Shown here: in pieces, positions 50,763-60,400 of the stretch
How the letters are laid out: every line of letters begins with the position of its first letter
Position numbering within the stretch: the first letter of the stretch is position 1
From: Hippopus hippopus
Taxonomy: Eukaryota > Mollusca > Bivalvia > Cardiida > Cardiidae
Assembly (NCBI GenBank): GCA_946811185.2
Contig: OX328103.1
Span: 27,820,172-27,884,171, forward strand
Length of the DNA: 64,000 bases
Direction of reading: 5' to 3'
Notes under the pieces: generated by a model
What the model was told of the DNA's origin: nothing
The model's input: the letters and a program-made list of their open reading frames with translations, nothing else
Database searches by the model: none
Made by a program: the position numbers and the translations under genes

Positions 50763-52047
50763 CTTGGGGAAGAGATAAATACATGCCAGACCAGATAAAG
50801 TTTAGTCGTCGGAATATGGATCGACGAACGTTAGACCAGAAGTACTTTGATTTGAGATGTGAGATAAGGTTTGGTTTTTAGCAATCATTTCAAATACGTG
50901 TTTATTTCCAATTCTAAATTCCAGACCAGCCATCTGATTGGCAAGTAGATGACTAGTCTATGACTTTAGAACTAGAACTGAATTTAGAGTGGATGGTAAA
51001 TGTGACCCTCGGGCGGAAGCACCTAGATATTCTTGATATGAGACCGGAAGTGCCTCCATGTTTTATGTGTTCTGATAGTTCGTGTACTTTTGTTTCTTTT
51101 CACGCTCTGTCAAACAGGAGATAACCCATTTGGTCGAAGGGGTGTTGGTGGTGAGTTTGATATTATTCCTTTACTGTAAGTCCTGTCTAAGCCAGAGTAA
51201 TTATATGCATCTTTGAAAGAAAATATAGTGTGCCCGCAGGACATTCACTGGGAAGGGTCCTGTATTAGTCCTCGTGCACCAAATAAGTGAAATTGGTATT
51301 TCTAGTTTTTTTCTAGTATTTTCTAGTTTCTAGTTATTCAGAATCACAGTTTGAGGGCAATAAATAATAATAAAAAAAAGCACGAAAATAAATAAGTTGG
51401 CATTTTAGATTCAAAATCATACCGCACGTTTTGAGCAGTGTCATCTTGAACGCACCACCCACAACTGCAACTGAAATTATCTACCCCTCTTCTTGCAACG
51501 TTTTCGATGTAATTCGAAAAAAAAGTTTACTTTTCTTCCAATACCTCGTCTATTCGGCACATCTAAAGATAATTTGTCCGGTAAGTGGTCATTGGTTGGG
51601 TGACCAGAACACAACTTCAGAATAAATACATGATATTCTCTCAAAATGTGTGTGTTTCCATATTTCTTATTCAATTCTAAATGGCTTAGACAGAGACTTT
51701 AACCCTTCATCTGCTTCGACATTTTTCTATAGATAGTGTTTTTATCTCAATCTTGTTTCTAGTCACAAGTTATTTATTAGCTATCTGCACTTGAATTTGT
51801 TTTTACACGGTATTTTCCCACGAAATTGAAAATCGTTCAAATTGAGAAACGAAAATATTCTGTTTTGTTTTTAGATACAGACATTCTCTTTTTTTCTGAT
51901 TTGTTATAGCACGAGCTATTTTCCGAACTATACAGATCAAGATTTGAAGTTCCATAAGTGACATATTATGCAGTATGATTGCTGCCTATTAAATGCACAC
52001 CGCACATTTCCTCTTAAATTCTAGGCCATTTTTGAAGACTTTCTATA
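50763..52047. other. Mostly unrecognised; possible MITE-A remnant
   Basis: A possible MITE-A core at 51404-51465 (GATTCAAAATCATACCGCACG, GAGCAGTGTCATCTTGAACG). The rest has no family or coding frame I recognise. Confidence 0.4.
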
Positions 52048-52254
52048 TGAGACATGCTCTGGAATACAGGGATTTAGTGCCCTACCGTGATCCATTATAC
52101 CAAGCAATTCATCACATATATATCAATCTATGAAACCCATTTTGTCTAACAAATGGCTGAATACTGAGGTGAATTGATTCCAGGAATGCAGAGGATTTAC
52201 TGAAAGCACAAACTTATGACACAGTTCAGCCTGCGTGGATTGGGCTTGTTACTA
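52048..52254 (-). mobile_element. MITE-C, truncated at its central palindrome
   Basis: TGAGACATGCTCTGGAATAC to GTTCAGCCTGCGTGGATTGG, stopping inside the palindrome like the copy at 15019. Confidence 0.78.
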
Positions 52255-53329
52255 GTACATGGATTTTACAACAGATATCGTAATGCAAGTTTGTTGTCAA
52301 CAGGCTCTACTTCCATACGTATTTATATAATATATGGTGTGTAATGCATAAATTACACTAATTACTTAAAAGCTTGTTTTAATATTGACATACGCCGAAC
52401 TGATTGATTAGACATAGTCTGCAACAAAATTATGTCTGAAACAATATAAACAGCAGATTCAAGAAAATAGTTTTATTGTGCTATGTAAAATCAAAGGACA
52501 CGCTATTAAACCAATTTTACAAAATATCTTCAAGTTTCTATTTTTCCTCAGAACTTAATTTTTGGGATCCTTTATTTGCAGGAAAGTAAGAAGTCATAAT
52601 TTCATAATTAACTTTTTCGAAATAGCTTTGATTTTATACCCTGATTTGGTACATTAGAAAGTTACTAAAGTTTTGGCAAAATTATGCAGATGAAGGGTAT
52701 CGATAGATTCTTTTACTCCGACACCACCATTTTTAGTATTATTATTTTTATTTTTCTCGTCGATTATTTTTCTGTCTCGTGAAGCATTGTTTTAATATAT
52801 CATTGCTGCTTTTATATTATACATTTCAATTTTCTCATACAAAATGGATAAAGAACCACCGGAAGTAGTACCATTTTCCTAATGCGCATGTCCACACACA
52901 TTTATTGTTTTTGTGTATGTCTCGTCACTTTGTCTGGCATTTTTGCTTCTTTTGATACTTTTTTATAATATAAATTGATGATTTATACTTAGGCTTTACT
53001 TAAGTAAATAATTTTATATTTTTTGTAAGAATTCGACCTCTTGGGATATCTCTAAATTTCTTCAACCAAAAGACTGTGGATGGCAACCTGTGGAGTCCCG
53101 TGCGAAAGAAAAGAAGATCTATTCGTATTCTGCTCTCTTCGTCCCAATGCGACATGTAAAATTTTTTCTCCTTGTTGAAAGTTAGTCAGTTTGTCCCGTA
53201 AACCATGAGTGATTCCGTTTAGGAGTATCACATGCCAGGAGAGAGGAGAAAACGTTTTGGTATATATCCTTTTAATTCAATTAAGGAAATAACCCTAAAG
53301 CGCCCATCGCAATTAAAGTTGCCATTGCG
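52255..53329. other. No recognised feature
   Basis: About 1.1 kb, strongly AT-rich, no family or coding frame recognised. Confidence 0.45.
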
Positions 53330-53400
53330 CTGTAGATTAAGATCAGACTGCACAAAACGTGCAGCCTAATCATTATTCTACTCTGTCCTGTTTGATGAGA
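53330..53400 (-). mobile_element. MITE-A core
   Basis: TGTAGATTAAGATCAGACTGC, AAAACGTGCAGCCTAATC, TCTACTCTGTCCTGTTTG. Confidence 0.65.
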
Positions 53401-53700
53401 CATTCTGGAAATGACCAGCCTTTAAATTGCAATAATTTGGATCTTATTTCTAGACCTAAAAATTCTGTAAGGTTTTTTCGGCCCACGTAGATTAAATTGT
53501 AATTTTACGGCCAAAAGTTATAAAAGTGAAACTTTTAAGTTATAAACTTCCGACTGCATAATATCATATTTTAAATGTAAAAATATACTTTTGTGTTTTC
53601 AAAGCTGGGTTCTTTAATCTGATAACGTTACGGAATCGCGTTATTAAGACAGAAACGTCATTTTAGCAGAGAGAAATAAACAAAATATAATTATCTTGTA

Positions 53701-54320
53701 TTAGCCTGGGTTCCATTCCTTTCTTTTTCCTTTTCTATCATGCGAACCTTACATTGTCAAAAATTACGGCTTGGGGACATTCGAAAACCGATGGCAGCGA
53801 CATCTACTTTCTGCCATCTCACAATGGGGTAAAGTAGATGTCGCTGCAATCGGTTTTCAAACGTAAATGACTAAAAATAGATACCGAAATTCCAATAACC
53901 TCGGTTTGATCACTTCCTGTTTGTAAGCCACCTTTGAAAATATTGCTCACAAAATTTCAAACGGGTTATTCACAATGACTTAGGAAGATAATCTAACAAT
54001 AACAAGTGTTATTGAAGGTCGACAGGTTCGGGAAAGTCCCCCGTATATGAAGTCAACCCAGTGGTACTAAGTATTTGAATTGGTTAAAGAATGCGCGAAT
54101 CCATCGTTTTCAATATTGTGACGTCACGCGATAAACAAGTCTATAATTAGATTATCTGAACGATTCATAGTCATGGTGAGACCCTCGAATGTCCCCAGGC
54201 TGTAATAATTACATAAGTGCTAAAACATAAGCTGCCAAAGATCTATAGCAGACTGCGAGTTTAAAAAAAGAGTGTGATACGGAGTAATTAAGAAATTATT
54301 ACCGCCTGGACCCAGGCTAA
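53701..54320. mobile_element. Inverted-repeat element Z, about 620 bp
   Basis: Outer ends TTAGCCTGGGTTCC / GGACCCAGGCTAA. A second inverted pair, AATTACGGCTTGGGGACATTC (about 53763) and GAATGTCCCCAGGCTGTAAT (about 54188). A third, internal palindrome GCAGCGACATCTACTTT / AAAGTAGATGTCGCTGC (about 53793-53856). Only copy in the window. It also contains TGACGTCA at 54119-54126. Confidence 0.68.
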
Positions 54321-54559
54321 TCTCGTATATTCCATCGAACGACCCGAAAATGCTGAAAATGGCGTTAAATGGCGATCGTGTAATATTCTATCAAAGACAG
54401 TATGGATTTTGGGTTTTCAACGCTGGGTTCTGGATACTGTTAATGTTCTTAGATCGCCAATTAAATGAAAATCAAATGTAGAGCCAAGAGATGACAAACA
54501 AGTTACTGTCTTCTGAAGGTTGCTTTAGTCAGAATGTCGTTGAAGTGTAGACAGTATAG

Positions 54560-54657
54560 AATCGGTTACCAGCATTTTATCTTTTTCCCATAATGTTTGC
54601 AAAAACATTCTTTCACAGGGTCGTTAAGACTTTGGACTGTTAGGTAAAGTGTTAAGA
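54560..54657 (+). mobile_element. MITE-B right half
   Basis: CGGTTACCAGCATTTTATC, CCATAATGTTTGCAAAAAC, GGACTGTTAGGTAAAGTGTT; begins at the hairpin centre. Confidence 0.72.
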
Positions 54658-54794
54658 TCTAGAACTATTTCAATCGTAAACGCTATAAGATTCAGTATTA
54701 TTGCTCCTGGACATGTCGTGAAAATGTCAACTTTGTTAATCTACAGGTTCTACCGGTGAAACAATATCCCCGTCTTACAGAGAAATGACAAATT

Positions 54795-55058
54795 TGAGCC
54801 ATGCTCTGTGAAAAGGGGGCTTAATGCATTTGTGAAAAGTATCGACCAATGTCAGCCTGCGCAGTTCGCGCAGGCTGACATGGGTCGAAACTTTTCGCTA
54901 TCTTTGAATTTTCCACATGTCAAAGGATAATTCTACTTCATGATTCAGTCAGTTGTGAGACAAAATGGATTTTATGGATCTCTGATTATGAGATTTCTTG
55001 CTTGATACAATACATTACGGAGATGCATTAAGCCCCCTTTTGCCAGGGCATGGCTCAT
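54795..55058 (+). mobile_element. MITE-C, full length, 264 bp
   Basis: TGAGCCATGCTCTGTGAAAA ... TGCCAGGGCATGGCTCA with TT on both flanks. Core CAGCCTGCGCAGTTCGCGCA with perfect arms. Confidence 0.94.
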
Positions 55059-55105
55059 TTACAAGTTTTACACTTATTAGAATTAAATGCCAGAACTACA
55101 CATCT

Positions 55106-55316
55106 TTAACCCTTATCCACCTAAATGAGTTAAATGAAACTTTGAAGCCGATAGTAAAAACCTAAATGTTGCTACTTCACAGTTGTTTCTGAGGGATGAT
55201 ATCTCCTTATCGCAAAGTGTAGATCTAAGATCAGATTGCACGCTATGTGCATTATGATCTTGATCTACACTGCTGCAAAAGAACCTTCAGTCGCGCCTAG
55301 CTTACCAAGGGTTAAC
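55106..55316 (+). mobile_element. MITE-A, full length
   Basis: TTAACCCTTATCCACCTAAA start, CCGATAGTAAAAACCTAAAT, hairpin with changes (GATTGCACGC / GTGCATTATGATC), CTAGCTTACCAAGGGTTAA end. TTAA both sides. Confidence 0.9.
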
Positions 55317-56068
55317 CAAATTCTATCGTTCAGCTTTTGTACTTTGAAAAGAAATTTGATTCAATAGTATTTACCAGTGTTTGATAAGCAACTGTTAATT
55401 TACGGCTAAAATGTAATGTCCCTCTAATGACTTGTTAGTTTTTTAACACCTTTTGCGAAAGTATATTAGAGTCGAATCAAGCAGTTCAGTGCACTGACGC
55501 ATTCTTTATCATGTTTCTTTTTGGTCATTAGATGCTTTCTCACATAAACAAAACATCAATAGATGTGTGGTCTTCAATAGATGTGTTGTCTTCAGCGATG
55601 ATGGTGGCACACCCGTTCTGTGGCAATGACTACCACCAAACTTGAATCAAAGTACTCAAGGTTCTGAAAAGGGGATCTGTGGAACAGTATTAAGCTATGA
55701 TAAATGTAATGAAAAATAAAATTTCCATTACATGTAGTGCATGTTCATGTATATGTTACTAGTTAGTGGCGTTACCAAGAGCCAGGAGAGCAGAGTTGTT
55801 CTGCCAAGCGGGACGCACAGAAACTGTTGTAAATTTTATTTTTTTTTCACATGAACTTATTAAATTAAGGAGTAGCAATTTGATCCGTCAACCGGTTTTC
55901 TGCTGGTATAAGATTTAGGACAGTATGTACACGTGTAGTACTCTGTATACAGCAATGACAATTTATAAACGAGGTCGGGGTATACCAGCTAAAACTGAAA
56001 GTAGAATGAGCAGAGCGCAAGCGTGTGGGACAGTATATTTGGTTCAGGTCAAACCGAAAAACCGATAA
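55317..56068. other. No recognised feature
   Basis: No family or coding frame recognised. Confidence 0.4.
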
Positions 56069-56078
56069 CGTAGTACAG

Positions 56079-56420
56079 CATTATCTCCCGCTAGATGGCA
56101 TTCTACAAATACACATCTATCTAATTTGGGCATTCTGGGTACAGAAGTGGACTAATTTTTCAAAACGACAACCAGTACTTTGAATTTCAAAATAAAATAA
56201 ACGTTTTTTCAATAAAACGCTACCTGGTGCGATTCATTCAGCTATGTTCAGCTAGCATGTAACCTATGCACCGGCCATTTATTAAAACAGCCCCTACATG
56301 CTTGGGTAATAGGCTAATAGCTTCGGTATAAGCCCTACTTTTTCCCAGGTATAAGGGGATGGGTGATGCGTCATAGCAGACAGGTCGAATCTTCGAAGAA
56401 TATGACATGCGCAGACAACG
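56079..56420 (-). mobile_element. Element X copy 3, 342 bp, reverse
   Basis: CATTATCTCCCGCTAGATGG ... TATGACATGCGCAGACAACG, flanked by a perfect 10-bp duplication CGTAGTACAG (56069-56078 and 56421-56430). Complementary to copies at 32313 and 41696. Confidence 0.92.
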
Positions 56421-56548
56421 CGTAGTACAGCTGTTCAAAACTGTAAGTGAGCGCGCATGCGTCGTTACGCATGATTATTTGGTTCCTGCCAGTTTGATCA
56501 CAGGAAGCGGATTTTACTAAACAAATCCGCTAAAAAATTATAGTAGTT

Positions 56549-56655
56549 TAACTCTTACTATGCTGTTGGCGACCATAGATGCTTTTGCGGTGTCAGCAAG
56601 ATCAGCGTGCACATACATCCAGTCTGATCTTGTTCTACACTATCTGTTGGTGTAT
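56549..56655 (-). mobile_element. MITE-A, truncated and diverged
   Basis: TTAACTCTTACTATGCTG start, TTTTGCGGTGTCAGCAAGATC, CCAGTCTGATCTTGTTCTAC. Confidence 0.6.
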
Positions 56656-57194
56656 TGGTAGTTTTGGTCATTTATCAGTGGCCATTCTTTGCAAAATAAA
56701 TTTAACGAAATTTATTGGTGTAATCGTAAGTAACTAAAATTCGGCATGATAAGAGTTTGAAAAAAAAAATGAAGGCGTCCAGTGCACCAGTACAATCGTT
56801 ATTATGCATATTTAGCTTTCAACAGATGGAACTTTCTCACATAAATGTCAGTTCTATTGCTCAAGCGATCATAGTTAAACAACCGTTCTGTGTCGCAACA
56901 GCTAACATCAAAACTGAAAAAAGAACATTGGCCGGGGTCGGATTTAAAACCCTTGAACTTTTAGCCCGGAACAATTGTCATAGAGCGATAGAAACAATTT
57001 GGCTGCTATGTGTAGGCAACACGCAAATGTGTATGGTCTGAAATGGTCAATTGGATTTAATTTTGTTTTTCGGATAAACTGTTTTTTGGCCTCATTTGTG
57101 TATCCATGTTGCAGTGGCGGCTTTAAGTTGGGTGCAAAGGGTTGGACATGTTGTTTGATTTTCGGAGAAACATTAGGGTTTGCACGATTACAAG
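56656..57194. other. No recognised repeat; weak open frames
   Basis: Frames 56757-57041 and 56999-57361 (plus) overlap each other and the latter reads into a CT-rich tract. No domain recognised. Confidence 0.35.
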
Positions 57195-57312
57195 CCTCTC
57201 TCTCTTCTTTCTCTCTGTATCTCTTTCTTTGTCTTTCTCTGTCTTTCACTCTCTCTCTCTTCTTTTTTCATTCTTCATCTCTCTGTCTGTCTTTGTCTCT
57301 CTGTTTTTCTCC
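57195..57312. repeat. CT-rich simple repeat
   Basis: CTCTCTCTCTTC, TTTCTCTGTCTTTC and similar over about 120 bp; yields Leu/Ser-rich spurious frames. Confidence 0.85.
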
Positions 57313-57817
57313 ATGCATCTTTCTATCGATTTATTCACGACTAACATCCATTATTCATTAAAGCATTCTTTAAATCTTTTCCTTTTTTCTCCTATCTATT
57401 TTTGTCAACATAATAGGCTACTGAGCGGAAGATGTTTTTCTGCAAGATACATCATGTATGTCAGACTGTTTCTTCAGCAATAATCCCTTTCGATTTTTCT
57501 TGCCGCCAGTCTAATAAGCGTTTCTTTTATTTCTTGGCTTTAATTGGTCGTAATATGTAGGAACCCCCATGCAACTTTATCGTTCTTGTTTTATGACATT
57601 ACGTATTCTCCTGAATTAGAGAGAGCCGACATATATTTATGGATGTTTCATGGTAATTTATAGCACGGTGGAGGAATTTCATTTATCGCTGAAGCAATCA
57701 GAAATTTATAGCCTTCTATCACGGGATGCGCGTAAAGAAGTAGACCGAAGTGCAAATATCGACAGGCGCTCAACTTCAGGTTTTTTCCCTGTGATGACAA
57801 GAAAACATAGATACTTA
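57313..57817. other. No recognised feature
   Basis: No family or coding frame recognised. Confidence 0.35.
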
Positions 57818-58030
57818 CCTTTTTACGAAACAATCCTGAGTTTTAACACCGGTACGAAAAAGATTCTTGAAACATTGTGGAAGAAAATGATAAAAAGCTG
57901 GTAACCTGCATTTTTCCTTTTCCCACAATGTTATATACCCTTTCGTAGACGTATGCAATTTCACAAGTCTCTTCGAATTTGTCGTCTGCAAATGCTTTCA
58001 ATATGAACTGGTCCAAAATTGTATCGATAT
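57818..58030 (-). mobile_element. MITE-B, near full length
   Basis: CTTTTTACGAAACAATCCTGAG, TGAAACATTGTGG, AAAGCTGGTAACCTGCATTTT (hairpin weakened), TTTGTCGTCTGCAAATGC. Confidence 0.75.
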
Positions 58031-58065
58031 TGGAAGTACTTTGCAGACGCAGCGTTAACTTTGAA

Positions 58066-58195
58066 ATCTTTACCAGACGACAAAAATCTTGGGGTTGCTC
58101 ATAATGAAAGCACTTGCAGACGACAAAATAAACGTTACCCAAAAAATAAAATTTGTTTTCGGTAGGATAGAAAAAGAGTAAATACTGGTTACTTA
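58066..58195 (+). mobile_element. MITE-B left half
   Basis: TCTTTACCAGACGACAAAAA, GCACTTGCAGACGACAAAAT, GAGTAAATACTGGTTAC; ends at the hairpin centre. Inverted relative to the preceding copy. Confidence 0.75.
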
Positions 58196-58281
58196 ATGAA
58201 ATAAAAGAACTTGCCTTTGATAGCACGATAAGATATATCATAAAAAAAGACAGAGAGACAAAAACAACAGAAAATGTTGAT

Positions 58282-58640
58282 AGCCATTTGGTTCAGCCAA
58301 TTAGAACTTGCTTTACTTTCAATTTAGAAAAAAAAAATCTTAAGAATCAGACTAAGAATGTCATTGAGAATGGTTGGTGAAAGTAACGCAGTTTCTGATT
58401 GGTAAAACCATCTGGTTAACCCCTAAGAAAAAGGCTTTTAAAAACATGGCGGCAAAATGAGAAAATGCCGGTGAAAAGCGTTTTCTCATTTCCCACCATG
58501 TTTTCTACTCTATCAAAGACAACAGTAATTACTTGACTTACATTTCATTTGCCGTCTGCAAATGCTGACTATTCGGACAAGTCTGATATTTTGGCGTCTG
58601 GTCAAGCGCTGGGCCAATCAGAAATTGCGAGGCTATCACA
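58282..58640. mobile_element. Element E fragments interrupted by MITE-B
   Basis: An E right half (TTGGTTCAGCCAATTAGAAC to GAGAATGGTTGGTGAA) is followed by an E left-core arm (GTAACGCAGTTTCTGATTGG) ending at 58413, then resumes as GGCCAATCAGAAATTGCGAG at 58610. Confidence 0.68.
58414..58609 (-). mobile_element. MITE-B inserted in the E core
   Basis: TTAACCCCTAAGAAAAAGGC, hairpin AGAAAATGCCGGTGAAAAGC with GTTTTCTC (mismatched centre), TGCCGTCTGCAAATGCTGAC, TTTTGGCGTCTGGTCAAG end. Confidence 0.78.
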
Positions 58641-58662
58641 TGTAAATAGTCCTTGAGAACCT

Positions 58663-58863
58663 GGGTTTGTATTCAACAACCATTCCTAAGTATATTCCTT
58701 GTCTAATTCTAAAGAATTTTCTAGATTTGAAAGAGACAAAACTTCCAATTGGCTAAACCAAATGGTTTAGCCAATCAGAAGTTGTCTTACCTTCAAATTT
58801 AGAAGAAAAAAAATCAGCATAAGACCAAGAATATTTTTAAGAGTGGTTGGTGAATACGGACCC
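58663..58863. mobile_element. Foldback element E, full length
   Basis: GGGTTTGTATTCAACAACC ... GGTTGGTGAATACGGACCC; core AATTGGCTAAACC / GGTTTAGCCAATCAG. Confidence 0.9.
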
Positions 58864-59097
58864 ATTTTACTGAAAATGATAAGTGAATAAAGGCCCTGGA
58901 ATAAAACCTCGACAGCTTCTACTTCATCCAGGAGTAGAAAACTGGAATGTCCAACCGATGAAAACAAATCATGCTCTCCAGTAACAAGCCGCCATTTCTA
59001 TTTGCTGTAATTTCTACCCTACCGAATTTTGTATTGCTGATTTTTAAAGAAAAATTAGCTTGTCTAAGTTGATTTGCATTTGATAGAAAAATATATC

Positions 59098-59150
59098 ATT
59101 GTAGAATAAGATAAGGCTGCACGTTACTGCAGACTTATTATATCTATTCA
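59098..59150. mobile_element. Possible MITE-A core
   Basis: TGTAGAATAAGATAAGGCTGC and ACTGCAGACTTATTATATCT: weak hairpin resembling the A centre. Confidence 0.35.
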
Positions 59151-59345
59151 TGCTTTCTTGGAGTGTTTTTGTACTAGTTCTTCGCATAACATTCATCCCA
59201 AGCCACTGGCTGATCTCCAACATGAACATTTTCGAAACAATGTTCAGCAGTTTAATGACAATCATTGGAAAGAATTTGGCCAAAATGGCAACACCTTAGT
59301 TTCCAGCCCTGTGTATGACCGACTAAGCCATCGAGCTAGAATATT
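59150..59345 (-). mobile_element. SINE-G, reverse
   Basis: TTCATGCTTTCTTGGAGTG, ATCCCAAGCCACTGGCTGATC, TTTCGAAACAATGTTCAGC, and GACTAAGCCATCGAGCTA as an inverted A-box. Confidence 0.65.
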
Positions 59346-59401
59346 TACCATATTGTGGGGAAAATATATTTGAAAAAACTTTAAAACACATATACAGAGT
59401 T

Positions 59402-59445
59402 AAGACTAAGATCAGACTGCGTAAAACTGCAGACTTACGATGGGC
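59402..59445. mobile_element. Possible MITE-A core
   Basis: AAGACTAAGATCAGACTGCG and ACTGCAGACTTACGATG: part of one arm clear, the other weak. Confidence 0.4.
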
Positions 59446-59494
59446 CTTCCTCTCAGCAATGTGCACCCATGGCTTTGTAAGGCAGATTTGGGAT

Positions 59495-59725
59495 TAATTC
59501 TTCATCAGACGACAAAATACTAGACTTGTCCAAATTGACATTATTTGCTGACGACAAATCAAATGTAGCTCTAATGTTTTGATTTGCCTTTGAAAGGCTA
59601 AAAAATATTATGGGGGAAAAGCAAAATGCTGGCTACCAGCATTTTCTCCTTTTTCCCATAATGTTTTCAACAACTAGTGTTCAATGGGTCATTAATAAAC
59701 TCGCAATTGTGTGTTAAAATTACAT
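59495..59725 (+). mobile_element. MITE-B, full length
   Basis: TCTTCATCAGACGACAAAAT start, ATTTGCTGACGACAAATC, hairpin CAAAATGCTGGCTACCAGC, CTCGCAATTGTGTGTTAAAA end. Confidence 0.82.
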
Positions 59726-59736
59726 TTGAAATAATT

Positions 59737-59997
59737 GGCTTGCAACACACGAAAAGGGGCATTCGGACATTTGCGTAAAGTGCCGTCTCGGATCAGCCTG
59801 TGCAGTCCGCGCAGGCTAATCCGAGACGGCACTTTACGACTACATTAGATTTTGTGATACAGTAGACTTGCACAAAACAGAAAATTACATAAAAACGGAA
59901 AGTGTCGTTTCGGATTAGCCTGCGCGGACAGCGCAGGCTAATCCGAGACGACACTTTACGCAAATGTCCGAATGCTCTTTTTCGCATGTTGCAGGCC
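59737..59997. mobile_element. Element D copy 3, 261 bp
   Basis: GGCTTGCAACACACGAAAAG ... TTTTTCGCATGTTGCAGGCC, AATT on both flanks (59733-59736, 59998-60001). Same length to the base as copies 1 and 2. Both subterminal GC palindromes intact. Confidence 0.94.
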
Positions 59998-60321
59998 AAT
60001 TATATTCTTGTTGTAAATCTTCCATACTATGACTCTTATGTATCTACCTTTTAAAGCTTACCCTTTCATAAGCTATTAAAAACTTTTTGAGTAACTGTGT
60101 TTATATTGTGAAATATATTAATGTAAAAATGTGTCGTAAAACTAGTTAATATACACCTTTTTTTTAAAATCTATATATATCATAATGGGATTTTGATTTT
60201 TAAAAAAATGTGGAATGTACACCAGCTATACAATACAAGGTTATTTCTGAATGTATTTCCTCGCATAATTTCTATAACCATTAACAATGATACAATGCAA
60301 GAGAGGACTATCTCATTATTT
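59998..60321. other. No recognised feature
   Basis: AT-rich, no family or coding frame recognised. Confidence 0.4.
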
Positions 60322-60400
60322 TATATGTTGGAAAAGATGAAAAACTAATGCTGGTAGTTATCATTTTCTCCTTTTCCAGATGCGGGTAGTTCAAAAGGCT
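60322..60400 (+). mobile_element. MITE-B core, degraded
   Basis: TTGGAAAAGATGAAAAACTAA, GCTGGTAGTTATCATTTTC, TCAAAAGGCTG. Confidence 0.5.

Noticed and set aside
53595..54431. LTR retrotransposon suggested by direct repeats around element Z
   Set aside because: The direct repeats are only about 20 bp, and there is no primer-binding site, polypurine tract or coding sequence.
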